Assembly: GCF_025200925.1 (NCBI RefSeq)
Contig: NZ_CP104174.1
Coordinates: forward strand, 2,852,001-2,916,000
Length of the DNA stretch: 64,000 nucleotides
Direction: 5' to 3'
Source of the DNA: Bradyrhizobium sp. CB1015
Lineage (GTDB): Bacteria; Pseudomonadota; Alphaproteobacteria; Rhizobiales; Xanthobacteraceae
Position 1 is the first letter of the stretch; each line of letters begins with the position of its first letter. The position numbers and the translations under genes are program-made. The notes beneath the pieces are model-generated. The model was given only the letters and a program-made list of their open reading frames with translations, ran no database searches and was not told the DNA's origin. Positions 40,140 through 50,172 of this stretch are shown one piece after another.

Positions 40140-41393
40140 ATGTCGACACAGATCGGCGAACTCGCACCGGCCTCGCGTTCCTCCAACTGGCGTCCCCCGG
40201 CCGTCATCATCCTCTGCGGTTGTGCCATCGGCATGCTCGGCTTCGGTCCGCGCTCGGCGCTCGGCTTCTTCGTGCAGCCGATGAGTCACGAATTCAGCTG
40301 GGGCCGCGACGTGTTCGGCCTCGCCATCGCCGTGCAGAATCTGTTGTGGGGACTGGGCCAGCCGTTCGCCGGTGCGGTCGCGGATCGCTTTGGCCTGTTC
40401 CGGGTGATGTGCGTCGGCGCGCTGCTCTATGCCGGCGGCCTGCTCTTGATGCGCTATTCCTCGACGCCGCTGTCGCTCGACATCGGCGCCGGTGTCATGA
40501 TCGGCTTTGGCCTCGCCGGCTGCTCGTTCAATCTGGTGCTGTCGGCCTTCAGCAAGCTCTTGCCGGCCGAGAAGCGCGGTCTTGCGCTCGGTGCCGGCAC
40601 GGCGGCGGGGTCGTTCGGGCAGTTCCTGTTCGCACCGATCGGCGTCGCCTTGATCGACAATTTCGGCTGGCAGCAGGCGCTCTCCGTGTTCGGTTTCCTG
40701 ATGCTGCTGATCATCCCGCTGTCGCTGGCGCTCTCGACGCCGCCGGTGACACCGACGGGCAGCGCAACGCCCGCGGATGACCAGACCATCACCGAGGCGC
40801 TTGCCGAAGCCTTCGGTCATCGCTCCTACGTCCTTCTGGTGCTCGGCTTCTTCACCTGCGGCTTCCAGCTCGCCTTCATCACCGTGCATCTGCCGGCCTT
40901 CCTGGTCGATCGCGGCATCTCGACACAAACCGGCGGCTGGGTGATCGCAGCGATCGGCCTGTTCAACATCATCGGCTCGCTCAGCGTCGGCTATCTTCAG
41001 AACTCGCTGCCCAAGCGCTACATCCTCTCGACCATCTATTTCACGCGGGCGCTGGCAACGCTCGCCTTCATCACGTTCCCGATCACGCCGTTCTCGGCGA
41101 TCGCGTTCGGCGCGATCTCCGGTCTGACCTGGCTGTCGACGGTGCCGCCGACCTCGGCGCTGGTGGCGCTGATGTTCGGCACGCGCTGGCTCGCCACGCT
41201 CTATGGCTTTGCCTTCGTCAGTCATCAGGTCGGCGGCTTCCTCGGGGTCTGGCTGGGCGGCATCGTGTTCGAAAGGTTCGGTTCCTACACGCCGATCTGG
41301 TGGCTCTCGATCCTGTTTGGCGTGCTCTCGGCGCTGATCAATCTCCCGATCGTGGAGAAACCTGTGGCACGGGCGGTTGCGCAGCCAGCCTGA
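40140..41393 (+). CDS. MFS transporter
   Basis: This 417-residue protein has twelve hydrophobic segments in two halves, as in the major facilitator superfamily. The loop after the second helix has GAVADRFGLFRVMCVGALLY (MFS motif A-like). The start at 40140 (MSTQIGEL) follows ACGAGGAAAAACC, and the in-frame extension from 39933 is unlikely. It is divergent from nadA. No nicotinate or other substrate can be assigned from sequence; shared regulation with NAD synthesis is possible but unproven. Confidence 0.88.
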   Translation: MSTQIGELAPASRSSNWRPPAVIILCGCAIGMLGFGPRSALGFFVQPMSHEFSWGRDVFGLAIAVQNLLWGLGQPFAGAVADRFGLFRVMCVGALLYAGGLLLMRYSSTPLSLDIGAGVMIGFGLAGCSFNLVLSAFSKLLPAEKRGLALGAGTAAGSFGQFLFAPIGVALIDNFGWQQALSVFGFLMLLIIPLSLALSTPPVTPTGSATPADDQTITEALAEAFGHRSYVLLVLGFFTCGFQLAFITVHLPAFLVDRGISTQTGGWVIAAIGLFNIIGSLSVGYLQNSLPKRYILSTIYFTRALATLAFITFPITPFSAIAFGAISGLTWLSTVPPTSALVALMFGTRWLATLYGFAFVSHQVGGFLGVWLGGIVFERFGSYTPIWWLSILFGVLSALINLPIVEKPVARAVAQPA

Positions 41394-41435
41394 TCGGCTA
41401 AACATCCCCGACAAACAAAGTCAGGGAGTTCAGTC

Positions 41436-42422
41436 GTGGCCACATTCAAGGCTGTCAGGATCGACAAGGCGGACAAGGGCACCACCGCCGCGCTCACGCA
41501 GTTCGACGAAGCCGAGCTGATGGAGGGCGACGTCACCGTCCGGGTGGAATGGTCGACGCTGAACTACAAGGACGGCCTTGCGCTCACCGGCAAGGCGCCG
41601 GTGGTGCGCCGCTTCCCGATGATCGCCGGCATCGATTTTGCCGGCACGGTCGAAGCCTCCTCGCATCCGCAGTGGAAGGCGGGCGACAAGGTCGTCTGCA
41701 CCGGCTGGGGCATGGGCGAGACCCATCTCGGCGCCTATGCCGAGAAGGCGCGGGTGAAGGGCGACTGGCTGGTCGCTCTTCCGCAGGGCCTGTCGGCGCG
41801 CGATGCCATGGCGATCGGCACCGCCGGCTTCACCGCGATGCTCTCGGTGCTGGCGCTGGAGAAGCACGGCATCTCGCCGAAGAGCGGCCCGGTCGTGGTG
41901 ACGGGCGCTGCCGGCGGCGTCGGCTCGGTCGCGATCGCCGTGCTTTCGAAGCTCGGCTACCACGTCATCGCTTCGACCGGCCGGGCCTCCGAGGCCGACT
42001 ACCTGAAACAGCTGGGGGCTGCCGAGATCATCGACCGCAACGAACTGTCGGCGCCGGCAAAGCCCCTCGCCAAGGAGCGCTGGGCCGGCGGCGTCGACAG
42101 CGTCGGCTCGACCACCCTCGCCAACCTGCTCTCGATGACGAAATATGGTGGCGCGATCGCGGCCTGCGGCCTGGCGGCCGGCATGGACCTGCCGTCCTCG
42201 GTGGCGCCGTTTATTTTGCGCGGAGTGTGCCTTCTCGGCATCGATTCCGTGATGTGCCCGATCGAGCCCAGAAAAGCCGCCTGGCAGCGTCTGGCCTCCG
42301 ATCTGGACCGGACAAAACTGTCTGAAATAACTCAGGAAATTTCGCTCGACGAGGTTTCGGAGTGGGGCGCGAAAATCCTTGCCGGCCAGGTCCGGGGCCG
42401 TATCGTGGTTAAAATTGTCTAA
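41436..42422 (+). CDS. AcuI-like (YhdH/YhfP family) NADPH-dependent quinone/acryloyl-CoA reductase
   Basis: A 328-residue medium-chain dehydrogenase/reductase without the catalytic zinc site. Motifs are [58 protein letters not shown] and [18 protein letters not shown]. The nucleotide loop [20 protein letters not shown] and [17 protein letters not shown] follow. These fit the AcuI/YhdH branch, which reduces acryloyl-CoA or quinones with NADPH. The true substrate here is not known. A ribosome site AGGGAG precedes the GTG start at 41436. Confidence 0.9.
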   Translation: MATFKAVRIDKADKGTTAALTQFDEAELMEGDVTVRVEWSTLNYKDGLALTGKAPVVRRFPMIAGIDFAGTVEASSHPQWKAGDKVVCTGWGMGETHLGAYAEKARVKGDWLVALPQGLSARDAMAIGTAGFTAMLSVLALEKHGISPKSGPVVVTGAAGGVGSVAIAVLSKLGYHVIASTGRASEADYLKQLGAAEIIDRNELSAPAKPLAKERWAGGVDSVGSTTLANLLSMTKYGGAIAACGLAAGMDLPSSVAPFILRGVCLLGIDSVMCPIEPRKAAWQRLASDLDRTKLSEITQEISLDEVSEWGAKILAGQVRGRIVVKIV

Positions 42423-42536
42423 TGGCGTTTAGACTTTACCAACCAAGCTGCTCCAATGTTGCCTTGGTTCGTATGGTAAGCAGCGGGTAAAGAGATAAAG
42501 GCATCGCCCGCTGCGGGGTTGAGTTCGGAGTTGAGC

Positions 42537-43124
42537 ATGCTTGCGCGTATTGTGTTGGGGGCTGTCACGGCGGCAGCGACGTTTGCGCCGGCCATCGCTG
42601 GAAGCATGAACGCCGACGAGGCGCGCCGCTTCGTGGCCGGCAAGGTGTTCGCGTTCACCTGTTTCGACGGCACCCGCGGTGCAGGCCGTATCCTCGACGA
42701 TCTCGGCGCCGCCGGTGCGGTGCAGTTCTCGGGCGCAGGCCCGGTCCGTCATCTGCGCCTGCCCGGCAACACGCTCCAGATCCGCGGCCAGAACGTCTGC
42801 GCCTCGATCAAGGGCATCCCGTTCGAGCCCTGCTTCAACCTGGAAAAGACCGACGACCGCAGCTTCCGCGGCTCGGTGTCGGGCATGGGCTTCGCCTATT
42901 GCGACTTCCATCACCAGGGCGGCAATCAGATGCTGATGGCGCGCGCTGCGGCGCGGCCGCGCTCGCTGCACAGGGCGGAGCACACCGGTTCGGTCGCCGC
43001 GTCGAACACCGAGGTCGCCGCGCGCGTCGAGACGCCGCGTGTCGAGGGCAGCCGGCTCGAGCCGGTGAAGTCCGAGCCGGCGAAGAACGAGGGCCCGCTG
43101 GAGCTGCGCCGCTCCACGCAGTGA
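42537..43124 (+). CDS. Secreted hypothetical protein, Cys-containing
   Basis: I do not recognise a named family. The 195 residues begin with a clear signal peptide (MLARIVLGAVTAAATFAPAI, cleaved after about AIAG). The mature domain of about 110 residues has four Cys (FTCFDG, QNVCAS, FEPCFN, FAYCDFH) that could form two disulfides. A low-complexity polar C-terminal tail rich in Glu, Arg and Pro follows. It is probably periplasmic. It follows acuI-like by 114 bp and is followed by a strong hairpin. Conserved-looking composition supports a real gene. Confidence 0.7.
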   Translation: MLARIVLGAVTAAATFAPAIAGSMNADEARRFVAGKVFAFTCFDGTRGAGRILDDLGAAGAVQFSGAGPVRHLRLPGNTLQIRGQNVCASIKGIPFEPCFNLEKTDDRSFRGSVSGMGFAYCDFHHQGGNQMLMARAAARPRSLHRAEHTGSVAASNTEVAARVETPRVEGSRLEPVKSEPAKNEGPLELRRSTQ

Positions 43125-43179
43125 GCTTGCCTGCGCGGGACAACCCGCGCCATTGATCGTCGAAGACATCATCGAACAC

Positions 43180-43218
43180 GAAGCCGGCCGCGCCGTAGTC
43201 ATACGGACCGCGGCCTTC
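43180..43218 (+). terminator. Long stem-loop after the secreted hypothetical gene
   Basis: GAAG, GCCGCG and CCGTA on the left pair with TACGG, CGCGGC and CTTC on the right around a GTCA loop, with small bulges: 15 paired bases. No long T-run follows, so it may be a processing or attenuation structure rather than a classical terminator. Confidence 0.45.
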
Positions 43219-43287
43219 ATGCCTTGGTAGCTGTTCGCGCCCCAGTTTGCGCGCGGCCGGGGGGCGGTCCCACGCAAGGGTTCAACG

Positions 43288-43533
43288 ATGTCGCTCTATT
43301 TCTTCCGCATCAGCACGGGCCGCTATTCCGGCGCCGCCGACCTGCCGTACGAGTTCGAGGATCGCGCGGCCGCCTGGACCGAGATGACCGAGGTGTGCGC
43401 CAACCTGCTCAGTGGCATCGCGCGCAGCCTGAAGCCGAACGCCGAGTGGTGCATGGAGCTGCTCGACGAGGACAAGAAGCCGGTCTTCCGCATCAGCCTC
43501 GTCGGCGAGGCCGTCGGGTGCAAAGCATCCTAG
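43288..43533 (+). CDS. Small DUF6894-like protein
   Basis: An 81-residue protein starting MSLYFFRISTGRYSGAADLP. It has the pattern of short rhizobial DUF6894-type proteins: an aromatic N-terminal strand, then a Glu/Ala-rich helix (EDRAAAWTEMTEVCANLLSG), then a strand ending MELLDEDKKPVFRISL. Its function is unknown. It stands alone on the plus strand. The gap after it, 43534-43723, is AT-richer and probably carries the chemoreceptor promoter. Confidence 0.65.
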   Translation: MSLYFFRISTGRYSGAADLPYEFEDRAAAWTEMTEVCANLLSGIARSLKPNAEWCMELLDEDKKPVFRISLVGEAVGCKAS

Positions 43534-43723
43534 CTCCGACTTGAAGCTGCAATTTACAACTATGACGAGATCATTTCCTTTCGCGCTCAATCATTTAGCG
43601 TGCAAAGTCAGTATTTCTGCGAGGGATTCCGTTAACCAAATCGGAATGTGAAAAGCCCACTTTTTGGCAGCAGCGCAGTCATCCAATGCCTCGGCTGCGC
43701 GTTCCTTCGGGGGAAACGTGCCC

Positions 43724-45460
43724 ATGCTGAGCCTAGTTCAGAATTTGCGGATCGGGACAAAGCTGGCGATCGCGTCGGCGCTCGGTGTGCTCCTGGTCCT
43801 CTGCATCGTCGCAAGTCAGCACATCGGCAACGGCAACGTGCGAGGGGCCAACAAGGCCGCAGTCGCGCAGCTGGAGCTGGGGCGCGAGGCGGTGGAAGCC
43901 AAGCTTGCAGTGCGCAGCATGCAGCTCGCCGTCAGAGACATACGGCTCGCGGGCAATGCGGCCGATCTGCAGAAGGCCGGCGCTGCTCTCGTCGAGCGCG
44001 CCGATACCTTGGCCAAGCTCGCCGAAGCGATGCTGAAGCTGTCACAAGTGCCGGAAAACCGGGCGCGGATGGAAAAGCTCAAGAGCCTCGCCGCCGATTA
44101 TCTCAAGGCGGGCCGGCAGGTCGCAGCGCTTCGCAGTGAGGCCCTCGCCGCGACGGGACCGGACTCGGCTGCGACGGTCGCGCGGTTGGTCGAGGAAAGC
44201 GCACGCCTCGTCCGCGAAGGGACGCTGCCCATTGCCGGGCAAATGGACGAGGTTGCCGGTCAGATCGCCGACTTCGCCAGGCACAAGAGTGAAGCCGAGA
44301 TCGCCACCTCCGTGCAGGAGATGGCGTCGAGCGAGCACATCGGGATGATTGTCGGCGCGCTCGCCATGCTCGTCCTCGTCGGCTCCTGGCTGATGTCGTT
44401 CCTGACCATCGCGCGGCCGATCCGCGCGCTCACGGTCGCCATGGACAAGCTCGCCGGCGGCGATTTCTCCGTGGTGCTGCCCGGTCTCGGCCGCAAGGAC
44501 GAGGTCGGCGGCGTCGCCGCGGCCGTCGAGAAGTTCAAGATCGTATCGGAGCAGAAGGCGCGCGAGGAGGCCGAAGCCAAGATCAGGCAGGACCAGCTTG
44601 CAGCCGCGCAGCGCAAGGCCGAGATGCACAAGCTCGCGGACAGCTTCGAAGCGGCGATCGGTGAAATCGTCGACACCGTGTCATCGGCCGCGACCGAGCT
44701 GGAAGCTTCCGCCTCGACGCTGACCGCGACTGCGGCGCGCGGGCAGGAGGTCACCACCATGGTTGCTGCCGCTTCCGAGGAAGCCTCCACCAACGTGCAG
44801 TCGGTGGCGTCGGCGACCGAGGAGCTGTCGTCGTCGATCACCGAGATCAGCCGGCAGGTGCAGGAATCCGCCCGCCTCGCCGGCGATGCGGTGAACCAGG
44901 CCCGCACCACGACCGATCGCGTCGGCGAGTTGTCCGCGGCGGCGGCGCGGATCGGCGACGTGGTCGAATTGATCAACACCATCGCCGGCCAGACCAACCT
45001 CCTAGCGCTCAACGCAACCATCGAGGCCGCGCGCGCCAGCGAGGCGGGCCGCGGCTTTGCCGTCGTCGCTTCCGAAGTCAAGGCGCTCGCCGAGCAGACC
45101 GCGAAGGCGACCGGCGAGATCGGCCAGCAGATCGCCAGCATCCAGACCGCCACCGAGCATTCGGTCGGCGCGATCAGGGACATCAGCCATACCATCGAGA
45201 AGCTGTCGGAGATCTCCTCGACCATCGCAGCCGCGGTGGAGGAGCAGGGTGCCGCGACGCAGGAGATTTCCCGCAACGTGCAGCAGGCGGCGACGGGCAC
45301 CCATCAGGTGTCGGCCAACATCACCGACGTGCAGCGCGGCGCGGGCGAGACCGGTTCGGCATCCACGCAGGTGCTGGCGGCGGCGCAATCGCTGTCCGGC
45401 GACAGCAACCGGCTGAAGTTCGAAGTCGGAAAGTTCCTCGATACCGTGCGCGCGGCCTGA
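43724..45460 (+). CDS. Methyl-accepting chemotaxis protein (first of a tandem pair)
   Basis: A transmembrane chemoreceptor of 578 residues. TM1 is [20 protein letters not shown] (about 10-29). A helical periplasmic sensor follows, then TM2 [25 protein letters not shown] domain ([20 protein letters not shown]) leads to a long signalling coiled coil. The hairpin tip is [20 protein letters not shown], which contacts CheA/CheW. There is no C-terminal CheR-binding pentapeptide (it ends DTVRAA). The ligand cannot be predicted. ATG 43724 is preferred to 43664. A second receptor gene follows after 259 bp. Confidence 0.93.
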   Translation: MLSLVQNLRIGTKLAIASALGVLLVLCIVASQHIGNGNVRGANKAAVAQLELGREAVEAKLAVRSMQLAVRDIRLAGNAADLQKAGAALVERADTLAKLAEAMLKLSQVPENRARMEKLKSLAADYLKAGRQVAALRSEALAATGPDSAATVARLVEESARLVREGTLPIAGQMDEVAGQIADFARHKSEAEIATSVQEMASSEHIGMIVGALAMLVLVGSWLMSFLTIARPIRALTVAMDKLAGGDFSVVLPGLGRKDEVGGVAAAVEKFKIVSEQKAREEAEAKIRQDQLAAAQRKAEMHKLADSFEAAIGEIVDTVSSAATELEASASTLTATAARGQEVTTMVAAASEEASTNVQSVASATEELSSSITEISRQVQESARLAGDAVNQARTTTDRVGELSAAAARIGDVVELINTIAGQTNLLALNATIEAARASEAGRGFAVVASEVKALAEQTAKATGEIGQQIASIQTATEHSVGAIRDISHTIEKLSEISSTIAAAVEEQGAATQEISRNVQQAATGTHQVSANITDVQRGAGETGSASTQVLAAAQSLSGDSNRLKFEVGKFLDTVRAA

Positions 45461-45719
45461 CACGTGCCTTTCGCGAGCGTCCGCATCGCACCAAGAGAAG
45501 CCGGTGCGGCTGCAAGAGAGAGTTGCAGAGGAGCCACGATCGCTGCGCGGAGTCGTATTTTTGCGTAGCCTCCTGTTAACGCCTGCTTGCGATTATGGGC
45601 GCAATCCTTCGGGAAAAGAACCAGCCAGCATTGTTGAACTGACCTCCGCCCGGTCGTCCGTCGTGACGCTGCGGCGCAGGTGATGTGCGCGTTGCCGGGT
45701 AATCATCGGGATTGTCGTG

Positions 45720-47408
45720 ATGTCGAAGTTGTCGATCGTCTTCAAGCTGTTGACCGTGCTGTCGGTCCTCGTGCTCTCGCTCGCCGGCGTCGGCGTGATG
45801 GCGATCGGCACGATGCAGAACATCAACGCACATACCGTCGAGATTGCGGAGAGCTGGCTGCCGAGCGTGCGTGCGCTCGGCTCGATGCGTGCCGACATCA
45901 ACGAGCTCCGCGTCGCGCTGCGTCTGCACCTGATGCAGGATACCGCCGAAGGCAAGGAGGCCGCGGAGAAGCGGCTGGCAGGCCTGCGTGAGCGCATCGA
46001 GAAGACGCGCAAGGTTTACGAGCCGCTGATCACGGTCGCCGAAGAGCGCTCGATCTACGAGCAATGGAGCAAGGCCTGGGCCGAGTATCTGAATGGCGTG
46101 CAGGACGTGATGGCGCTGTCGCGCAAGAGCGTCGGGCGCTTCCCGACGGACGCCAACGAGCTGCTGCAGACCAAGGTTGCGAAGATGGCGCAGGCCGCCG
46201 ATCCCCTGCTGCAGAAGGGAATCGAGCTGAACAACAGGGGCGCCGAGCTGGAGACCAAGCAGGCGGCCGACAGCTACGCCACCGTGTTCCGCGTGCTCGT
46301 CGGCATCATCGTCGCTGCCGTCGTGATCGCGATCGGCGCCGCCTATTACCTCGTGCGCGACGTCTCGCGCGGCATCGCCTCGATCATTCGCCCGATGCAG
46401 TCGCTGGGCGAGGGCGACCTTTCCGCCGAGGTACCGCATCGCGGCGAGAAGACCGAGATCGGCGCGATGGCGGATGCACTCCAGATCTTCAAGGAGGCGT
46501 TGATCGCCAAGAAGGCTGCCGACGAGGCGGCGGCGCGCGACGCCGAGGCCAAGATCGAGCGCGGCCGCCGTGTCGATGCCATCACCCGCAATTTCGAGGC
46601 CATGATCGGCGAGGTCGTTGAGACCGTGTCGTCGGCCTCGACCGAGCTCGAGGCCTCCGCGGCGACGCTGAGCGGTACGGCGCAGCGCGGCCAGGAGCTC
46701 GCGACCGTCGTTGCGGCAGCGTCCGAGGAAGCTTCCACCAACGTCCAGGCGGTCGCCTCCGCCTCCGAGGAACTGTCGTCCTCCATCACCGAGATCAGCC
46801 GCCGCGTGCAGGATTCGGCGCGGATGGCGGCGGAAGCCGTCGAGCAGGCGGCGCGGACCAACGAGCGCGTCAACGCACTGTCGCAGGCCGCCGCCCGCAT
46901 CGGCGACGTCGTCGAGCTCATCAACACCATCGCGGGCCAGACCAACCTGCTCGCGCTGAACGCGACCATCGAGGCGGCGCGCGCAGGCGAAGCCGGCCGC
47001 GGCTTTGCCGTCGTTGCCTCCGAGGTCAAGGCACTGGCCGAGCAGACCGCTAAAGCGACCGGCGAAATCGGGGCGCAGGTTTCGGGCATCCAGGCAGCGA
47101 CGCAAGAATCCGTCAGCGCCATCCAGGAGATCGGCGGCACCATCGAGCGGCTGTCCGAGGTGTCCGCCGCGATCGCCGCCGCCGTCGAGGAGCAGGGCGC
47201 GGCCACGCAGGAGATTTCGCGCAACGTTCAGCAGGCCTCGCTCGGCACGCAGGAAGTGTCGTCCAACATCACCAACGTGCAGCGCGGCGCGATCGAGACC
47301 GGCTCGGCCTCGAGCGAGGTGCTGTCGGCGGCGAAGTCGCTGGCGACCGACAGTACCCGCCTGAAGATCGAAGTCGCGCAGTTCCTGCAATCGGTCCGCG
47401 CGGCCTGA
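45720..47408 (+). CDS. Methyl-accepting chemotaxis protein (second of a tandem pair)
   Basis: A 562-residue chemoreceptor with TM1 at about 7-29 (FKLLTVLSVLVLSLAGVGVM). A four-helix-bundle type sensor follows (SWLPSVRALGSMRADINELR), then TM2 (VLVGIIVAAVVIAIGAAYYL). HAMP (IIRPMQSLGEGDLSAEVPHR) leads to a signalling domain nearly identical to that of the preceding gene, including [20 protein letters not shown]. The sensor halves differ, so the pair probably arose by duplication with sensor divergence. Its stop lies 3 bp from the stop of the convergent DUF2339 gene. Confidence 0.93.
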   Translation: MSKLSIVFKLLTVLSVLVLSLAGVGVMAIGTMQNINAHTVEIAESWLPSVRALGSMRADINELRVALRLHLMQDTAEGKEAAEKRLAGLRERIEKTRKVYEPLITVAEERSIYEQWSKAWAEYLNGVQDVMALSRKSVGRFPTDANELLQTKVAKMAQAADPLLQKGIELNNRGAELETKQAADSYATVFRVLVGIIVAAVVIAIGAAYYLVRDVSRGIASIIRPMQSLGEGDLSAEVPHRGEKTEIGAMADALQIFKEALIAKKAADEAAARDAEAKIERGRRVDAITRNFEAMIGEVVETVSSASTELEASAATLSGTAQRGQELATVVAAASEEASTNVQAVASASEELSSSITEISRRVQDSARMAAEAVEQAARTNERVNALSQAAARIGDVVELINTIAGQTNLLALNATIEAARAGEAGRGFAVVASEVKALAEQTAKATGEIGAQVSGIQAATQESVSAIQEIGGTIERLSEVSAAIAAAVEEQGAATQEISRNVQQASLGTQEVSSNITNVQRGAIETGSASSEVLSAAKSLATDSTRLKIEVAQFLQSVRAA

Positions 47409-47411
47409 CGC

Positions 47412-50123
47412 TTAGCTGCCCGCCTGCGGCACGGCCGGCGGCGGTGCGACTTGCCGCCGGAACAGGATGCGCTGGTAGAGCCAGCCGATCGCGACCAGCA
47501 CGACGCCGAGGCACATGAACGAGAGCGCGCGATAGACGCCGGTCAGCGTCCACACGTCGACGGCGAAGGCCTTGAAGATCGTCAGCGCGATGACGGCGGC
47601 AGAGGCCAGCCGCGCTCGCTCGGAATTGACGAGAATGCCGACCCCCAGCAGCACCACGCCGAAGGCGAGCCAGCCGATCGAATAGGTGTATTGCTCGGCG
47701 CTCGTGGTGCCGCCGTAGAGCAGGACCGGGCCGTGATAGAAGCGGCGGATTTCCAGCGTCACGTAGGTGAGCGCGAACACCAGGGCGCCACCCGCAATCG
47801 TGTTTGCGTATGCGACGCGGCGGTGTCCCGCCACCGCGTAAGAGAGCAGCAGCATCAGCACGGCCGGCAGCGCATAGCCGAGCAGCAGCAGATTGAACAC
47901 GAGGCCGCCGACATTGACGCTGGAGAGCAGCAGCGGATTCTCCAGGATCAGGAGGCCGAACACGCTGATGAGGCCGGCGATCGCCGTCAGCACGACAGCG
48001 CCGACATCGTGCACGATGCTGTGGCTGCGCAGCCGCAGGCGCTCCAGCCCGATCGCCATGGCGAGCGTGACGCAGACCTGCAGCGCGAATTCGAGCAGCG
48101 AGGGCGGCGACATCATGTCGCCGCCGGTCGCAAAGTGCCGGATCTCCATGAAGGCGAGCAGCGCGGTGAACAGGATCGCGGCGGTCTCGACCACGCGCAG
48201 CGGCGCGTCGTCGGCGCGGCGGCGCAGGAAGATGCTCGCGCCCCAGAACGAGGCGGCCGGCAGGGCGTAGCCCCACAACAGCCAGTTGAAGACCGGCGTC
48301 GTGCCGACGGCATCGCCGACGATGCGCGGATCATAGACGATGCGCGCGGTGACGATCGCGGCGAAGATGGCAGCTAACCGGCGCAGCACCGGAATCGGCC
48401 GCTGCAACGAGATCCAGGCGGTGCCGAGCGACATCAGCGCGAGCGCGATGGTGAGCCAGCCCTTCTCCAGGGCGAAGGTCAGCGCCAGCGCCAGCGCGCC
48501 GAGCGTACCGGTCGCGAACAGCGCGACCGAGGTGGCAACGCCGGGCCTTTCCTCGCGGCGCATCAGCGCTTCGGTCGCCGCGCCAAAGGCCGCAGCGAGC
48601 AGCACGGCGAGGATCGCGAACGGGATCGAGCGATCGAGATGGGCGATGCGCGCATAGAGCGCAACCAGGATGGCGATCGGCGTCGCGACGCCCGCCGCCG
48701 ACCACACCACGGGAATGATCCCCGAGTTCGAGCGGCCCTGCGCGAAAAAGCCCGTGACGCCGAAGCCGGCGGCGAAAATCGCGGCCGTCACCAGATGCAG
48801 CGTCACCGCGCTGTCGGTCGCGACCGGGCCGACGCCGGGCATCGGACCGCCCGGCAGCACCAGCATATCGGGATTGGCGCGCACCGCCCATTCGGCGAAG
48901 ACGATGAACACGGTCGCCGCGGCCGCGCCCAGCGCGCCGGTCGCCGCCGGTGCGCGCCAGGCGACGAACAGCGTTCCGCCGACAAGGAGCGTGAAGGCGA
49001 TCAGCGCGAGATCCGCATGCGCGCTCGACAGCACGACCAGCATCGCGCCGAACAAATAGGCGCCGAGCGCGCCGGATGAGACCGGCTCGATCTCGCCGTC
49101 CTCGATGCCGGGTCCGAACATGAAGCCGCAGACCACGAGCAGTGCGGCGAGCACGAAGCCGGCGATGGCGTGGAAGGCGTGCGGCGCGACCTGCACCTGT
49201 TCGGTATCGAGACCCGGGAAGATCCAGAGCACCGCGAAGGCAATGGTCGTGACCGCAAGCCAGCGCCACAGCCTGATGCGGGCGAGACCGAAACTCGCGG
49301 CCGTCACGACCGCAAGATAGATGTAGAGCGCCCAATAATCCGGCTTGCCGGAGGAGACAAGGATCGGCGTCACGAAGGCGCCGACGACGCCGAGCCCCGC
49401 AAGCGCGGGGCCGTGCAACAGCGCTGCGGCCAGCGTGCCCATCGCAACGATGCCGAGCAGCACGAAGGCCGTCGCAGGCACGAGGAAGCCGTAGAGCGCG
49501 TAGGCCGCGTAGATGGTCGCGAACGCCACCGCCGTTCCGGCCGCGGTGAGGATCGCGGGGATGTTGGCGATCGGCAGTGCCGCGATGCTCGAGATGCTCT
49601 CCTTGCGCCGCGTCCATTCGCCGGCGCTCAGCAGTGCAGCGGCGAACAGGCCGCCGAGGAACACGCGCACGCCGGGGCCGAGCAGGCCGGCCTCGATCGA
49701 ATAGCGCACCATGAAGAAGCCGCCGAGCGCGAGCGCAAGCCCGCCGATCCACACCACCCAGCGGGTGCCGAGCCGCTCCTCGAAGCCGGGTGCTGCCTCC
49801 GGTACCGGAGGGGGCGCATCGGCGCCCGTGCTCGGCTCGAGCGGGGGCGGTGAAATCTCTTCGGTGACAAGCGGAGGCGGCGTCGTTTCGGCGTCCGGCG
49901 CCAGCGGCGGCGGCTCGGCGGCTGCAGTCGTCGCGGGGGTTTCGGCCTGCGCCTGTGCCGGCATCAGCGGCGGCGGCTGCACCGGCCGCTGCGCATAGAG
50001 CATCTCCTCGAGCGAGTTGAGCCGGCGGCGCAACTCCGTCGCCTGGCTGGATGCCTTGATCGCGATCAGGAAGGCGATGATCGCAATGATCAGCGCAAAG
50101 GCGTCAAACGGGCCGTCGAACAT
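47412..50123 (-). CDS. DUF2339 multi-pass membrane protein
   Basis: A large membrane protein of 903 residues. It has an N-terminal helix (FDAFALIIAIIAFLIAIKAS), a short coiled coil (ATELRRRLNSLEEMLYAQ) and a Pro/Ala-rich cytosolic linker to about residue 115. RLGTRWVVWIGGLALALGGF, the DUF2339 hallmark, follows. More than twenty hydrophobic helices fill the rest. Function is unknown for the family. ATG 50123 follows TGGAGG at ideal spacing; the TTG at 50138 is rejected. It is downstream of the NadQ-like gene on the same strand, 49 bp apart. Confidence 0.88.
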   Translation of the reverse strand: MFDGPFDAFALIIAIIAFLIAIKASSQATELRRRLNSLEEMLYAQRPVQPPPLMPAQAQAETPATTAAAEPPPLAPDAETTPPPLVTEEISPPPLEPSTGADAPPPVPEAAPGFEERLGTRWVVWIGGLALALGGFFMVRYSIEAGLLGPGVRVFLGGLFAAALLSAGEWTRRKESISSIAALPIANIPAILTAAGTAVAFATIYAAYALYGFLVPATAFVLLGIVAMGTLAAALLHGPALAGLGVVGAFVTPILVSSGKPDYWALYIYLAVVTAASFGLARIRLWRWLAVTTIAFAVLWIFPGLDTEQVQVAPHAFHAIAGFVLAALLVVCGFMFGPGIEDGEIEPVSSGALGAYLFGAMLVVLSSAHADLALIAFTLLVGGTLFVAWRAPAATGALGAAAATVFIVFAEWAVRANPDMLVLPGGPMPGVGPVATDSAVTLHLVTAAIFAAGFGVTGFFAQGRSNSGIIPVVWSAAGVATPIAILVALYARIAHLDRSIPFAILAVLLAAAFGAATEALMRREERPGVATSVALFATGTLGALALALTFALEKGWLTIALALMSLGTAWISLQRPIPVLRRLAAIFAAIVTARIVYDPRIVGDAVGTTPVFNWLLWGYALPAASFWGASIFLRRRADDAPLRVVETAAILFTALLAFMEIRHFATGGDMMSPPSLLEFALQVCVTLAMAIGLERLRLRSHSIVHDVGAVVLTAIAGLISVFGLLILENPLLLSSVNVGGLVFNLLLLGYALPAVLMLLLSYAVAGHRRVAYANTIAGGALVFALTYVTLEIRRFYHGPVLLYGGTTSAEQYTYSIGWLAFGVVLLGVGILVNSERARLASAAVIALTIFKAFAVDVWTLTGVYRALSFMCLGVVLVAIGWLYQRILFRRQVAPPPAVPQAGS

Positions 50124-50172
50124 GAAGCCTCCAGGCAACCGGCGGGCAGGGGCCGGTACCGCATATCAGGAT

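Noticed and set aside
45576..47390. 604-codon minus-strand ORF opposite the second chemoreceptor
   Set aside because: Composition (GLRR, RHLG, DLGG) is typical of antisense frames of Ala-rich genes; the plus-strand receptor is unmistakable.
48331..49752. 473-codon minus-strand ORF inside the DUF2339 gene
   Set aside because: It is an alternate frame of a membrane protein gene and lacks hydrophobic segments or motifs.
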